In this document: one piece after another, positions 48,361 to 60,165 of the stretch
How positions within the stretch are numbered: position 1 is the stretch's first letter
Layout of the letters: every line of letters starts with the position of its first letter
Assembly: GCF_050436995.1 (NCBI RefSeq)
Contig: NC_134753.1
Location: 11,532,001 to 11,596,000, forward strand
Length of the DNA: 64,000 nucleotides
Direction of reading: 5' to 3'
Origin: Anticarsia gemmatalis
Lineage: Eukaryota; Arthropoda; Insecta; Lepidoptera; Erebidae
Program-made: the position numbers and the translations under genes
Notes under the pieces: generated by a model
What the model was told of the DNA's origin: nothing
What the model saw: only the letters and a program-made list of their open reading frames with translations
Database searches by the model: none

Positions 48361-48439
48361 ACTAATTAACTGACTTCAAAAAAGGGAGGAAGTTCTCAAA
48401 TCGACCTTTTTTAATAATTGTTACGTGTTGTTGAGGTAG

Positions 48440-48495
48440 CAGTCGAGCCTTCTGTCCACTACGCTGGCCATGTGCGGATTGGGAGCTTTGCGTTC
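48440..48495 (-). repeat. RTE-like LINE 3'-end remnant
   Basis: GCCTTCTGTCCACTACGCTG and GCCATGTGCGGATTGGGAGC match the copy at 46290. Confidence 0.4.
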
Positions 48496-49026
48496 TTTCA
48501 ACTGTGTTAAAGTATCCTTAGGCATACAACGCTTCATAATGTTGTTCCTTATAGAAAAAAGTAATATCTACTCATTGCTAGTACATAATATATAACTTAA
48601 TTTGGAAAAATAGCGTGAATCGACTTGAGAACTACTTTATCAAATCGGATAATTATTTTCTTAACATGTTTGTAATTGGCAGGACAGGGTATGTACGGGA
48701 TCGGCAGGATCCAAATTCGCATGGGAATGGGATTACCTTACTATACCACGACTAAGACTAACAGACAAAGTTTGGCTGGGCTGCTAGTATTAAATAACTA
48801 TCTATCCTTCGGTTATGTAACCGACGAATGATGCAAAATGTAGGGTTCAGCAACATAGTATCGCTGACAAAGAGAAGGGACGAACAAAACTGCAGGGGAC
48901 TGTATCAGCAATGTCATCAAATTATCGATATACGTAGTTACTTTAATCTATAGTACATGCAGAAGCTTTGATTCTAGAACTTAATAGAGAGTTATACGTT
49001 AGGTGCCGGAGGAATACAATACCTAG

Positions 49027-49110
49027 GGCCAGTTTCGCAGCTTATGAATAACTGTCAGATAACCTATCTGCATATAAAGCGACAGCAAATGTATAAAAAT
49101 AAGAGTATTT
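49027..49110 (+). repeat. dispersed repeat, TTTCGCAGCTTGTGAATAA family
   Basis: AGTTTCGCAGCTTATGAATAA, CTGTCAGATAACCTATCTGC and GACAGCAAATGTATAAAAAT match the 31316 copy. Confidence 0.45.
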
Positions 49111-49257
49111 TTTTTTAAATATGCCAAGTTCTGAGTTCCAAGGCTTTCTACTTAAGGTTGAAATATAAATATTATCGCGAGTTATATACTAAATTTATCT
49201 TACGTCAAATAAAGGGGTGACACGTCGAACAAACCAAACTATTAAGCAAGATTTGAC

Positions 49258-49345
49258 TCACCCTGCTCGCGAAATCTGTGTGATCCACCAACAGTAGTTT
49301 GTATGTTTGTAGAAATACCCGGGACAGAAGACAAGTTCTTAGTAT
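49258..49345 (+). repeat. eroded fragment of the third SINE family
   Basis: GTAGTTTGTATGTTTGTAGA followed by AATACCCGGGACAGAAGAC parallels the body at 58100. Confidence 0.35.
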
Positions 49346-50479
49346 GGGAAGTGTTTTTAAAAATAGTAATAAAATAAATAAAAAATACACAGGTCTTAGT
49401 TAAACCGGATATTGAAAATCACAAACTAAATAAACATTCCCATGAGGGGTCGGTATAAACACGTCGACACATAATTTTTCAATTTGCCCAGTTAAAACGT
49501 TTTGGAGATTGATTAATAAATCTCCCGGAGGGTGGATTATCGAGTTAGTGGCACACCCTCGCCCCTTTCCAGGAATTGTGCATGATCTCAGATGTTTTAT
49601 CGTGATATACATTGCTATAGGGTCTTGTGTTTCTGAGACAAATTGCTTAAGCCGTAACTACAGTTAAGGAAGCTTTTTATGCAAGTTTCGCGGGTGGCGG
49701 GTATTTGAAATTCTGAATTAAGAACATCCGTTGCCCTTGACAGTCCTGTGTAGACGGTGTTTTTTTTATATAACTATTTTATATCACTTATAATTTAAAT
49801 GAATCGTGCTTACCACGGCCGTTTACTAAACTGTTGAACAATAGGAATGAGCTGCTTCCGCGAAAACTCTCATTGGCCTTGAATTCGAATGGCTTCAAAT
49901 TTCCTCTATTTCATAGGCAACAGTTATACTTAAATTAAAGAATTAATTATACTCTTTATACCCCACAAGCTTAAAATTTCGCTTTCATTTTTCTTTAACA
50001 AAATCCATATCATTTAAGGTCCATAACAATTTGCCTTTGCCGCTTTTCTAGTCTGGTGACAACAGCCAAAAACCTTCTTTATCTCCTTGGCTAATTACCT
50101 TCAATCTATAACGGTGGCCGTACAAAGAGAGTCAGCGCTATCTATCATCGTTAGGTTCATATCAGCCCACATGCCCCTTGTCCTCTCTTCCAAAGGTTGT
50201 GTTTTAATCTTGAATTATCTGTACAAATTAAAACGGTTTGAAGAAATAATTAGTCAAGTAACTGACGTCATCACGTTTGTCAGCTTTTATTTAAATGAAT
50301 AGAACTACTTTCATTAGAATGCTATTGTTTTGTCTTGATCTTTTAATGTATTTTCTTTCTTAAAACATATTTTGTAATGTATTTAATATTGGGTTAGGCA
50401 TTTGTCTCTCATCTTACTTGATAGATGAAGACGGTGAGGTTACGGGGGGCATGAAATAAGAGCAAGAAACTACTGTGGT

Positions 50480-50620
50480 CTTGGTGGTAGTTTATACGAC
50501 TGTTGACCACGAGGTCCCAGGTTCAATACCCAGGTTGGAAAACTTTAACACACACACCATTGTTCTCAATATTTGTTCAGAGCTTAGTAATTAGTGCGAC
50601 ACTACACGGGCGTGATAAAA
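50480..50620 (+). repeat. SINE copy
   Basis: GTGGTCTTGGTGGTAGTTTAT, then GAGGTCCCAGGTTCAATACCC (B box), AATATTTGTTCAGAGCTTAG and GACACTACACGGGCGTGATA. The head is well kept, the body eroded. Confidence 0.45.
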
Positions 50621-52197
50621 TATTTTAAGCGTATTTAATCACAAGAATCAGCTCAAAGATTTCTGCTACTGAGAGGATCTCCACCCCAGTTTATTCTTCA
50701 TGTTTAATTTGCGACAATGTTTAATTAATCAGAGTTTGTTGATTGCCCCCTCTCCCCAATTATAATTCTCGCCGTATGTGTGTGACGTTGACTTGTACTC
50801 AAGGCGTTCATCTTTATATATGCTTGAAGTTTTCTTCAAGAGTTCAGACTTAGTGCGAAGTTTTGGTTGAATTTTCTTATTAGGGCTTTGTAAGTTTGTG
50901 GAGTTTAAAAAATATTCTACATGAAAAGTGCATGAAAATCCGTTTACTGTTTTGAGGCTTTCTTTTATAAGTATGTAGTGACAACAAAGATTAATAAAAT
51001 ATTTTAATGATGCTGTTTTGCTTCTGTATAAATGAATGTCTGTATGTCTTTTATGCGTTGACTGCTAAAAACGCTGAACCGATGTTAATTAATATAGTGA
51101 CATCTAGAAATAATAATAATAATTGAAATTGAAATAGTTTTTTTAAATATTATTTTTATGTACCCAAATTATAATAACGAGGTCCGTTATTTAGATACAT
51201 ATAAATATGTGTATTTTCAACACAAAAGCTTATTCCCCAAGTCTTAGACGGAGTTACACAATATTATTTTTCCTACACCCAAAGAAATTAGGCTGAGCAA
51301 ATATGAGGGGAGCATGAAGTAGGGAACTCGAAGACGAACTTCTTAATAACATAGAATAAACAATAACAGACGCGTTAACATTTTATATTGAACCCATAGT
51401 CCTACCACATAGAAGAGAATAGGTACTTTATGGGCATTGCTACAATCATGAACTGTTAAACATTGTTTTTTTTGATGTTTTGGCCAGTTTCAACGAGACT
51501 TTGAAACCTTTTTGAGCGCACAAGAATAAGATTTTAACTAACTAACAAAGTAAATATTCAACCAAAACTAAAACTAAGTAAGTATATAAATAGATATTTG
51601 GTTCGTCACCGGCGCCTAAAGAAATGCAGACTGAAATACATGTTTGCGTATATAAAACATGTAAAGTTTCGGGTAGTTAATGTGGACACTAGGTTGACCG
51701 CTAACTAACTATAAAGAACTATACCTTAGGAAAAGAAGAAAATATATCCGAGTTTTCCTTTCTCCAAAAATAGAATCAATTGAAACAAACTTCTAATTGC
51801 CAAAACACCTACAACTTTATTTCTGTAACAAAAAGCTAGTTTATTTCAGTCCCATCTACGGTATTTAATTAATCTCCGAAGTAACACCTTGCGTTGAGCA
51901 AAAACTATTATCTAATTGATTGACGACCACGAAATTAGTTCCCAATACGGATGCAAGTAAAGTTTTTATCAACATACATATAGCAATATGGCTGCTGTGA
52001 GATGGACTGCCAAAAATAAGCTCCCTTTTCACCTTCTTAAGAGAGGATTGTAGTAAAAATGGTGTTCTAGATTTGTTCCCAGGTCTTTGACGATTTCTAT
52101 AATTGACAGACAAGCATTTTCGTAATTAATCCTTTAATAGTAATATTAGCTAGTTTATTAATACATCTTAGGTCCATACTAAATTTCCAACCTACAC

Positions 52198-52268
52198 TTG
52201 ACCAGCGTGATAGAATCAAGGCCTAATCTTGTTCGGGAGAGACCTTAAGCCAGGAGTGGAATGACGAG
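52198..52268 (+). repeat. RTE-like LINE 3'-end remnant
   Basis: ACCAGCGTGATAGAATCAAGG, CCTAATCTTGTTCGGGAGAG and ACCTTAAGCCAGGAGTGGAA. Confidence 0.4.
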
Positions 52269-52734
52269 TGTTGAAAAAAATAGTATTCCGTCAGTACTTT
52301 AAGTACATATTGAGAGTCCAGCTTTTGGAGTCGCGTCGCAACGGCCACGTTAAGACGTGTTTCGAGTTTCAACCTCCTTGCTGTAAAACTTATGACAGGT
52401 TAAAATATTTATTTAGTTTTTCAGGCTAGTGATGTTATTTAACCAAAAAATAACAAATAAATAAGAATACCATTATTACTGATTACATTCTAAATTATAA
52501 GTTGAACTAGCGACGTCACTTCAGAGTACCTATATAATGAAATTAGTACTAACTTGGTCTCACGTCGTAATACCAATTAAGTTGATCGCAAAAAGATATT
52601 CTTAGAAAACATTTAATACTATTTTTATCGTGCTATTTATAACTGAGTCAATATAGGATTAAAGCGAGGATATTTTTGTATCAACTTGTTACGAACCAAT
52701 TCCTTTGGTTGAATAAATCAGGAATGGAAAGATT

Positions 52735-52812
52735 TGGTATCCTTCTGCGGCGCGGTGAGTATGACATACGACTGCTGATCACAAACTCTCGGGCTCGATT
52801 CCCTGGATAAAA
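52735..52812 (+). repeat. SINE head fragment
   Basis: CTGCGGCGCGGTGAGTATGAC (A-like) and TCTCGGGCTCGATTCCCTGG (B box) at the spacing of the family. The body is absent. Confidence 0.45.
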
Positions 52813-53684
52813 AAGTACTATTGGTCTACGTTTACAAACAACAAACACAGAATACAACGATACCGGAGACAATTACTTTTTTTTTAATTACATGTGGATT
52901 GCACAATTTTTTATTCCGTGAATAGAACCCATAACTCCCTGAGGTAGTGGTAGTGGCATGGTAACTTACTTACTACTTAACATCCACGGAAGCCATAGAT
53001 TTCTTTTTGCAGGTCTTAGATTTTAGTTAAAATAACAATAGAATTTATAAGGATGTGTAAAAAGATACAATAACCATTAACATTGCAGTAAAAAAATATT
53101 GCTTTTATATGAACCAAAAAATGTTCTAAACCACATTAATCTATATTTATTTGATATATCATCATAAACTAAGCTCGTAAAACGCTACTTTTCACCAGAT
53201 ATGGATTTTTGCCTCGTGTTTTCTTCGGCCCGTGTGCAGTAATAAAAGAAATCACTTATAAAATGCACTTTCAAGGAACCGCCGAGGGTTGTTTGTGACA
53301 CACGGCTAAAATGAATAGGCAGCACAATTATTTGTTTATTATATTCGAGAATATTTATGATTGATATGTTTTATGTATGTCTTTGAAATTAGTAGATATA
53401 TAATTTTCTGCAAATGTAATTTTGGAGTCTCCCTTTCCACTAGGTTAGCGTCGCCAATAATAATAAATCAGTCAGACAGACAACGAATATGTTTATATGA
53501 ATAAATCATTATCTGACAATCAACTTTTAACATTTAGCTTTACTTTCATTAATGTGTGTGGTTACTAATAGATCCAAGAAGCTCAACACACCTTTAATTT
53601 GTATTTGAAAATGGTCTCTGTCTGATTTCAGGTCTTTAAAAGTAAAAAAATATCATTAAAATCTGTTCAATAATTTTACGGAGC

Positions 53685-53711
53685 ATAATAAATAAATAAA
53701 TAAATAAATAT
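53685..53711 (+). repeat. (AAAT)n microsatellite
   Basis: About six to seven AAAT units (AATAAATAAATAAATAAATA). Confidence 0.8.
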
Positions 53712-54199
53712 TTAATGTCATAGAGAGGGATTATCGCATTTCAAATATAAGCATGAAATGCAAATACAATCCGATAAAAAACTTGGCTGGGTACTATCCC
53801 CTTCCAACAGTTAGTTGGCCATCCGATCGGTCAATACAGTACACGTTAGGAAACAATAGTCAACACCATAGGGTAGGAAATCTGGATGCAAACTCTATGG
53901 GGTGTCGCTCCCAATCCACTGGTTGTCGAGCAATAGAAGATTAATACTACCTCTCTTTTGTGTTCCTCCTTCTTGAGAACCCATAATAAATGTCATACAT
54001 TCATTCATTGCTCTCGAGGACTTTGAATAGTTTTATCGGATTTGAAATGAGTGGTAACGATAACATTAATTTAAATTTATTTGTACATACGTCTGTAATC
54101 TAGCCGAAAGTGTATACGTCTACTGTTTAAGTGGTTACTCAGTTTCAACGTTAATTCTAAAGTCGAGTGAAGTGCTATTGGTTATTTTTTTATTTATAA

Positions 54200-54300
54200 A
54201 AACTAGGATTTGCTCGTGACCTCGTTCTTGCTCCTTCATCAAATCAGATGAGTGGTTTTGCAAAGCGTGAAAGAGTAATAATATACATACATATAACTTG
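54200..54300 (-). mobile_element. short fragment of the second Helitron-like family
   Basis: TTGCTCGTGACCTCG, CAGATGAGTGGTTTTGCAAA and GCGTGAAAGAGTAA with ACATACATA keep the family order. Confidence 0.35.
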
Positions 54301-54771
54301 ATATCTTATTAATAATATTGAAACGTTTTTGACTCTATAAATTATTTTTCTAATATTAAAGTCATGAAACTTAGTTTTTATACCTAAATTATAACAAATT
54401 TAATGCGATAGAATCTAAAAAGTGAGTATAAATAACTGCCCAAAGTAAGGAGTTTTCTCGAACAATTATTTTACGTGTAAAACTCATGGTACCGACAGTT
54501 TTAGTTTCTCGTCATACAGTTACTGACATGAAAGTAAATTGCGAATTATACGTAACCGCCAGTGTTAATAAGATACTCAGCGTATTAAAGGCACTTAACT
54601 CTAATTTGCCTGTTCTAAGTGCCTGCAGTTACTTTGACGTAATTGAATAATTCACATTTCTACTTCGTTTCTACGTAGCGTATCTTACTGAGTTAATAAT
54701 TACAAAACTGGCAGTTGAAGAAAAAAATATTAAGATATCGTTAGTAGAAGAAAAAAATATACAACGCAATC

Positions 54772-54852
54772 GTACCAAGTGGCGTTCTCTGGTCTCTGCG
54801 TACCCCTATGGGGAAAAGGCGTGATTTTATGTATGGATGTATGATTGTGTGT
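54772..54852 (+). repeat. dispersed repeat, CGCCACTTGGTACGA family
   Basis: GTACCAAGTGGCGTTCTCTG, GTCTCTGCGTACCCCTATGG and AAAAGGCGTGATTTTATGTA with GGATGTATG. The 3' tail resembles that of the SINEs. Confidence 0.55.
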
Positions 54853-56990
54853 ACAACCTTTAATCAAACCAAAAAATTTCATTTCCCCACATGCACAAGT
54901 TATGCAAAATAATGATTTAAAATTCTTTGTATTTCCAAAGAAAGTGGATCAAGCAGGTCAGCTTCTTAAGCCTACAGACCAGTGATGATCTCAATTCTGA
55001 ATTTTGTACACTTTACTAAGTTGTTGCACTATAGTTCTAATTCCAAACATTTTAAATTGCCAGCAGCCCTCAAAGAAAAAAGTAAAACAATCAATTTCTA
55101 TGTTAAAAATAGTTTAAATAATAACAAAACTTACCCCGGTCCCTAATCTTACGCTTCGAAAAACAAACTATACTAAATCCGGTTCCTATTTTTTGCATAA
55201 TATGCAAATTACTATTTATGCAAAGAAATATTTTCCATTTGAATCAATGTTAATCTTAGATAAATCTATATTGAAGAACTATTAATGGGTCCACAGGAAC
55301 CTGTTATACTGATGCCTCATCCAGGGCGCGATTGTACCATTCCTCTGGATATAGCCGAAAGAAAACCTCTCAACCAGGTTCAAATTTCCTAAATTTTTAT
55401 CCAAATTACAAGCAAGTGGAGCCGCGCAGGTCAGCTAGCAAGAAATAAAGATGAAAATAGTAAATAAACATTAGCCCTGTATCAAGAACGCGGCTCTAAC
55501 TAATTAGGACGGCTTAATTAGCGCTTCCTTTGAACAAAAACAAAAAAAAGATGTTATTGTACTTGGATATTTATATGTTTCTACTTAGGAATAGTGCCTT
55601 TGCCGCTGAACACAGCTTAGACAGAATTGTTTATTTGTTTATGCCGCCCGCTCTAAACACAGATTAATGAAAGAAATATATAAAACATTTTTGTGTATAA
55701 ATCTCAGCTGTTATATCTGAAGTATAAAGTATACAAACGTTCCGCCATTTATCTTGTTCCAAGATTGTGGAATCGATGGAGAATTGATTTTTGGAATGTT
55801 TTTATTTGGGAGTAGTATTATTACTAACATGAAATTAGACGAGCAATTTTATGATAATTTATGTTGTAATTATACTTTTAGTTATGATAATAAATACAAT
55901 CAAAGAACGTTCTAGAAAAAGAAAATAAGCATAGGTCCCTATCTACAAATAGTGAGATCAAAAACTATATATCTAAAACGTATTCTAAATGAAATAAAGC
56001 AAATCACGTTAACAATTCATTTCAGATCCCATTCAAAAACTAAGTAGGGCTTATAATTACAATAAAACCTTTTAAGCCCTCAAACACTAAATAAAACCAG
56101 ACGGCAATCTAAATCGCAGAGAAAAACACCTGCAGGCCAGTAGTCCGGTATCAAAGTGGGGATCCTACTGTGTATAGGGCAGAGATGTCGTAGATATGTC
56201 TTTGCGACCATTCAGAGTCCAGTTAGCATTCAGAAAGACGCCGCGGGCGGAGGCGCGATAACATCTCCGTCACTACTCTGACAGATGGGGACTTACGGAC
56301 ACTTAGAACCGACAGCCTTTGTGTCCGACTGTTGGTCATGAGTTTTTAAACTATCACAGTTTGTACACCTAATACAAAATAGTTAACAGGACGAATTATA
56401 GTCAGTGGCTGACGGCAATTCGATCAAAAAGTCGAGAGTAAAATAAGGTTTCGTTAACCTTAAAATACTTATCATATTTAGGACCCGTTAGCAATTTTGT
56501 ATTATGTTGATTATGAGGTCACGTTTGCCTCTGCCAATGTTCTGTGCCGGTAACTAGCCGGCGTTGTCTATTGACGATAGTGAAAGGAAATCGAATCGAA
56601 AACAGAAGAGTTCCTTTAAAAATAAACAACAAAATAAACTGTATAAAGCGGGATTACTTACTTAGACGCCCATTTATCATTTATAGTAATAAATTGTTGC
56701 TGGACCCGAGGCTAAATTCAGACAAAGGAACTCCTTACCGAATTAAGTCAGGTACGAAATTATGTTAGCTTGCTCATTTATAAAATCTAATCTACCTAAG
56801 AGCTAACCATTCGTGTTTTTTAGGACTATAATTGTACATATTACTCGGTTATTACGAGTATACCTACATAGCAAAAAAGTATATTTAATTTTGAACCTTG
56901 CGGTGATATTTTTGTTCTTGTTCTTATGCTGACGATTTGAGGAGGCAGAGAAAGTAGTCAGAATAAAATAAACTAAGTATATCTTTTTAG

Positions 56991-57115
56991 TGAGCTGTGA
57001 TAGCCGAGTGGTCTAAAATGCGTGTCACACCCAAGTGGTCGAGTATGTGAACCCGAGGCAACACACGAATGACTTTCGAAGTTATGTGTGTATTAGACAT
57101 AATTATTATTATCAT
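56991..57115 (+). repeat. SINE of the second family
   Basis: TGATAGCCGAGTGGTCTAAA is a good A box of Leu/Ser-tRNA type; GTCGAGTATGTGAACCC is an eroded B box; then GAGGCAACACACGAATGAC and TTTCGAAGTTATGTGTGTAT as in the copy at 40388. Confidence 0.6.
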
Positions 57116-57669
57116 TTGTTCTAACGACGAAGACAAGCTAACTAACATTTTTTTCTGCTCATTGTCGGCCGTCGTTCCGAACAGTGTGTCGCTTTACTAT
57201 CGCTATTCACCTGACATCCTACAAAGGTGAATTGGCGGCAAAAGCATGTCAGATTCATTGCGCTTCCGCTAGCAACGGCGGCAAGTTCCTCGCGATATAA
57301 GCGGCAGTGGACGACGTGCAAATAATTTCACGGACTTTATCCTTTGGCGAATGCACATTAGAATACTCGGAAAGAAAATTCGTGGAAGCAAAGATTTTGA
57401 CTTACTGAGCTACTTGGGGTTAGTAGGTAAATAAAAGCTGTAGAGAGTGCTGCTCTTACTAAAACTGTTTCAAAATATTAACAATTTGATGTAACCTGAT
57501 TTGCTGTGACAACCTATAAATTTTCCTTACATCTTTAATTATTTTAAGAAGAAACGATACAAGTAATTTTTTTTTCGACACTGCTCACAGTGAATCATTA
57601 ATATAAAATAAGATTGTTACCCACAAACATTTGCAATTGAAAAAGGAGTAACAGCTTTTCCGCAAACGT
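57116..57669. other. GC-richer unique segment, no gene called
   Basis: 57160-57330 is notably rich in G+C and CpG (GTCGGCCGTCGTTCCGAAC, CAACGGCGGCAAGTTCCTCG) without matching any repeat here. The longest frame is about 33 codons without splice signals. Confidence 0.35.
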
Positions 57670-57945
57670 TGAATAAAGCGCGGTCGGTAGTGTATCCGAC
57701 GACAAACCTCGAGGTCCCTTATACGATTTCCAGGTCGGACCATATGCTATTGGTATTTTTCTAATCTATATTAGAACTCTCTCATTACGAGTATAGGTAC
57801 AGTCGTACAGTGTACAGTAACGTGCACGGTATATGGCAATAGGCTCGTCCCATACTAGATGGGACTGAAATTGTTAATGGCAAAATGTGGGTGTATTTTA
57901 CTCACCTTCGGGTATAACAGGCGTGAAATTATGAATGTACACAAT
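57670..57945 (+). repeat. SINE, near full length
   Basis: GCGCGGTCGGTAGTGTATCC and GAGGTCCCTTATACGATTTCC make a mutated head; then GCACGGTATATGGCAATAGG, TGGGACTGAAATTGTTAATG, GTGGGTGTATTTTACTCACC and TTCGGGTATAACAGGCGTGA, the complete body and tail. Confidence 0.6.
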
Positions 57946-58011
57946 TTGAATTGATATGATCACAAGATAGGTCAAGGACGCTCAAGTTTAGTAAAACTAA
58001 CTTGAGGCGAC

Positions 58012-58165
58012 GGCCTCCGTGGCGCAGTGGTTAAGGTGGTCGCCATCGCCATCGCCGTCCATCAATAGGTGTTTCGGGTCTAGTTGTACGTGTCTGTTAT
58101 TTGTACGTTTGTAAAAGACCCCGCCACACAAGAGCTATTTTTAGTGCTGAAATAGTCCCTCTTAA
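58012..58165 (+). repeat. SINE of a third family
   Basis: GGCCTCCGTGGCGCAGTGGT has a strong A box; GGTGTTTCGGGTCTAGTTG is a mutated B box; the body has TTTGTACGTTTGTAAAAGAC, CCCGCCACACAAGAGCTA. No acceptor stem pairs, so it is not a tRNA. An eroded relative is at 49258. Confidence 0.5.
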
Positions 58166-58779
58166 AATAAAAACAAAAAATAACAACTCAATTGCAATCC
58201 CATCAATCCCATCCATCATATAACTGAAACAAGTGAAGTGAGCACGGGAGAGCAAAAAGCGAATTTCACACATTCGAAGCGTTCTCATAATAAAGCCATT
58301 GTTCTGACGGTAACCGGAAACGGGCAGAGATATGCAAACCCAACTATCGACTTTGATGAGTTTCGGTGCAAAAATATTAACAAACGATTTAAACTGACTG
58401 AAATAGCAGTGGATAAATCGAGAAATGGATTTTTTAAATGCTTCTTTGTGTAATTTGAGGCGTTTATTTTAATAAGAGATTTTGGGAAATGTATTTCATA
58501 GTACCTATAATGTTTTGGCTGTTGAACTTTTGGCAACAGGTTATAATGAAAAAGTTTGAAAAGCAATGTAATAACATTAGTTCTTACACGTAGGTACATT
58601 TATAAACGGTTTGTGATGATTGGCTCTTAGAAAAGCTACACATTATAATATACTACCTACATACAACTAGTGAGATTTATAGCAAAATAATATAATTAAC
58701 CAAGTCGCAATTAATTGCAGTTGATACAACAATGCATTATTTATTATTTGTAGAATCTGATACAATGATTTACTTTCAG

Positions 58780-59186
58780 GTCAAAGCAACCGCCCCGAAA
58801 ATGGACCGTAATGGCTATTTCTTCTACGTCACTTCAACCGCCAAGAAAAAGAAAATCAACCTCATGCAACCAAAACCTCCTCGCGTTGCCTTCGTAGACG
58901 AGAAGCGGCGGCCAGGGGTGGCTGAACGGGTGCATACCATCGTCTCTAACGTGAATACGATAAACATGAGCAGTGTGGCTCCGACCGCCACTGAATACAG
59001 ACGTGGGGACGTTATGACGCAGCGAAGCACTTCGCCCGCGCCACGCGCGCGTTTATACACGCAGCTCGAAAGTTACCAACCGAGGTATCATACGATTCGT
59101 AATAACAGTGATAAAAGAGTGGAGAGTGAGTGTAGGAGGCGAAAGAAGGAAAAAGAAAGGATTGTTGGATATCAACCGGTGGCAAG
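58780..59186 (+). CDS. internal coding exon, basic Lys/Arg-rich segment of an unidentified protein
   Basis: This is an open segment of 407 nt (135 codons plus two bases) between an acceptor (TACTTTCAG ending at 58779) and a donor (GTGAGT from 59187). It is distinctly richer in G+C than its surroundings, as a coding exon should be. The peptide starts VKATAPKMDRNGYFFYVTS, carries a lysine run (residues about 22-25), a PKPPR stretch, a Ser/Thr/Pro/Arg-rich middle, and a very basic end with RRRKKEKER before GYQPVA. There is no membrane segment and no family motif I know; it looks like a disordered intracellular region. An ATG at 58801 (M8) has A at -3 and G at +4, so the exon could also hold an alternative start. 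The final codon is split AG|N, so the gene continues beyond 59187, but no later exon is seen before 64000. Confidence 0.75.
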
Positions 59187-60165
59187 GTGAGTTTGTTTTG
59201 ATGTTTGATAACAATGGCGAAAGCTTTGTGGTTTTACGAGAAGCACTTTTTTCTTTTGGATTTTGTGAATAATTTTCGTCACAACAAATAAATATACTTT
59301 TCTCTATAAAAATATGAAAATACTTTAATATAACGATGATACTTTTATATTATGCTGACCATTCATTTTTTTTGTTTTATGTTGTCCATTAGTAATGCGG
59401 ATCTTTGATAGGTTTTAACATAACGAAAACTGCAGCAACGTAATTTGGAAAAATATAAGTTTATGGAATTTAAGAGCTATTTTGAGGCGATACTCGTGAG
59501 ATACAGCTATGGGTAAGGAGTTGATGGATGCTGTAGGGGCTTGGGTAGCAAAGGTTACTATTCTATAATCGGACATATTCATTGGTAGAGACATCTTTGT
59601 CCAAATTTAAGAAAAACTGGGAATATCATATTGTTAAACAATAAATAACCCGTTCCCACTAAAACTTATAATTATAACTGTTAAAATTAATAATTATAAT
59701 ATTCTGTGGGTACTTTTGTTTAGTCGGTACTGAAGTAAAATTCTTGATGAATGTCGAAACTGGAACGAAAACATTAGGTTCAATAATTATTAGTAGATCA
59801 CAATAATGTTCGATGCATAAGTTTAAAATAGTGACGTAGATAAATACATTTATTATATTTTTTGCATACAAATAAAAAAAGATCATCTTTAAACAAATGC
59901 GAGGCAATGTACATGACAATAAAGTTCTAGAAAATAAAATGATAACATCAAAGAACTTTAGAAATTTTAAAGATAATATTATTAGTATAAGTATCTTGTT
60001 TCTCAGTTGACAACTAGTGTATGTCAAATTGATGGCCAGTGTTCAGTAAATTATTGCTTTAAAGTAATCAGTTAAGTTGAAATTTGGAGTATAATCACTA
60101 AAATCTAAAAATTAAATCAATGTACAGCATAGTGGTTTTCAAATAGTTCTCAATCCCCCAAAATG
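59187..60165. other. intron of the + strand gene and 3' flank of the - strand gene
   Basis: Donor GTGAGT at 59187, then AT-rich DNA. On the - strand, possible late polyadenylation signals lie near 59849 (AATAAA). The 122-codon - strand frame (59659-60027) is hydrophobic AT-rich read-through and not called. Confidence 0.4.

Larger units (their letters stand above)
52813..56990. other. no gene seen
   Basis: Long AT-rich stretch with the (AAAT)n run (53685), small Helitron-like and repeat fragments (54200, 54772) and a Helitron-like CTAG end near 55430. The + strand frame at 53753-53944 has no recognisable content. Confidence 0.45.

Noticed and set aside
58012..58085. tRNA gene
   Set aside because: The A box is good but the B box is mutated, the spacing is off and no acceptor stem pairs; called a SINE.
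58285..58599. 104-codon - strand frame
   Set aside because: Overlaps a + strand frame of 71 codons and intronic AT-rich DNA; no supporting signals.
59659..60027. 122-codon - strand frame
   Set aside because: Hydrophobic, AT-driven residue use, no splice or domain signs, overlaps the 3' flank of the small gene.
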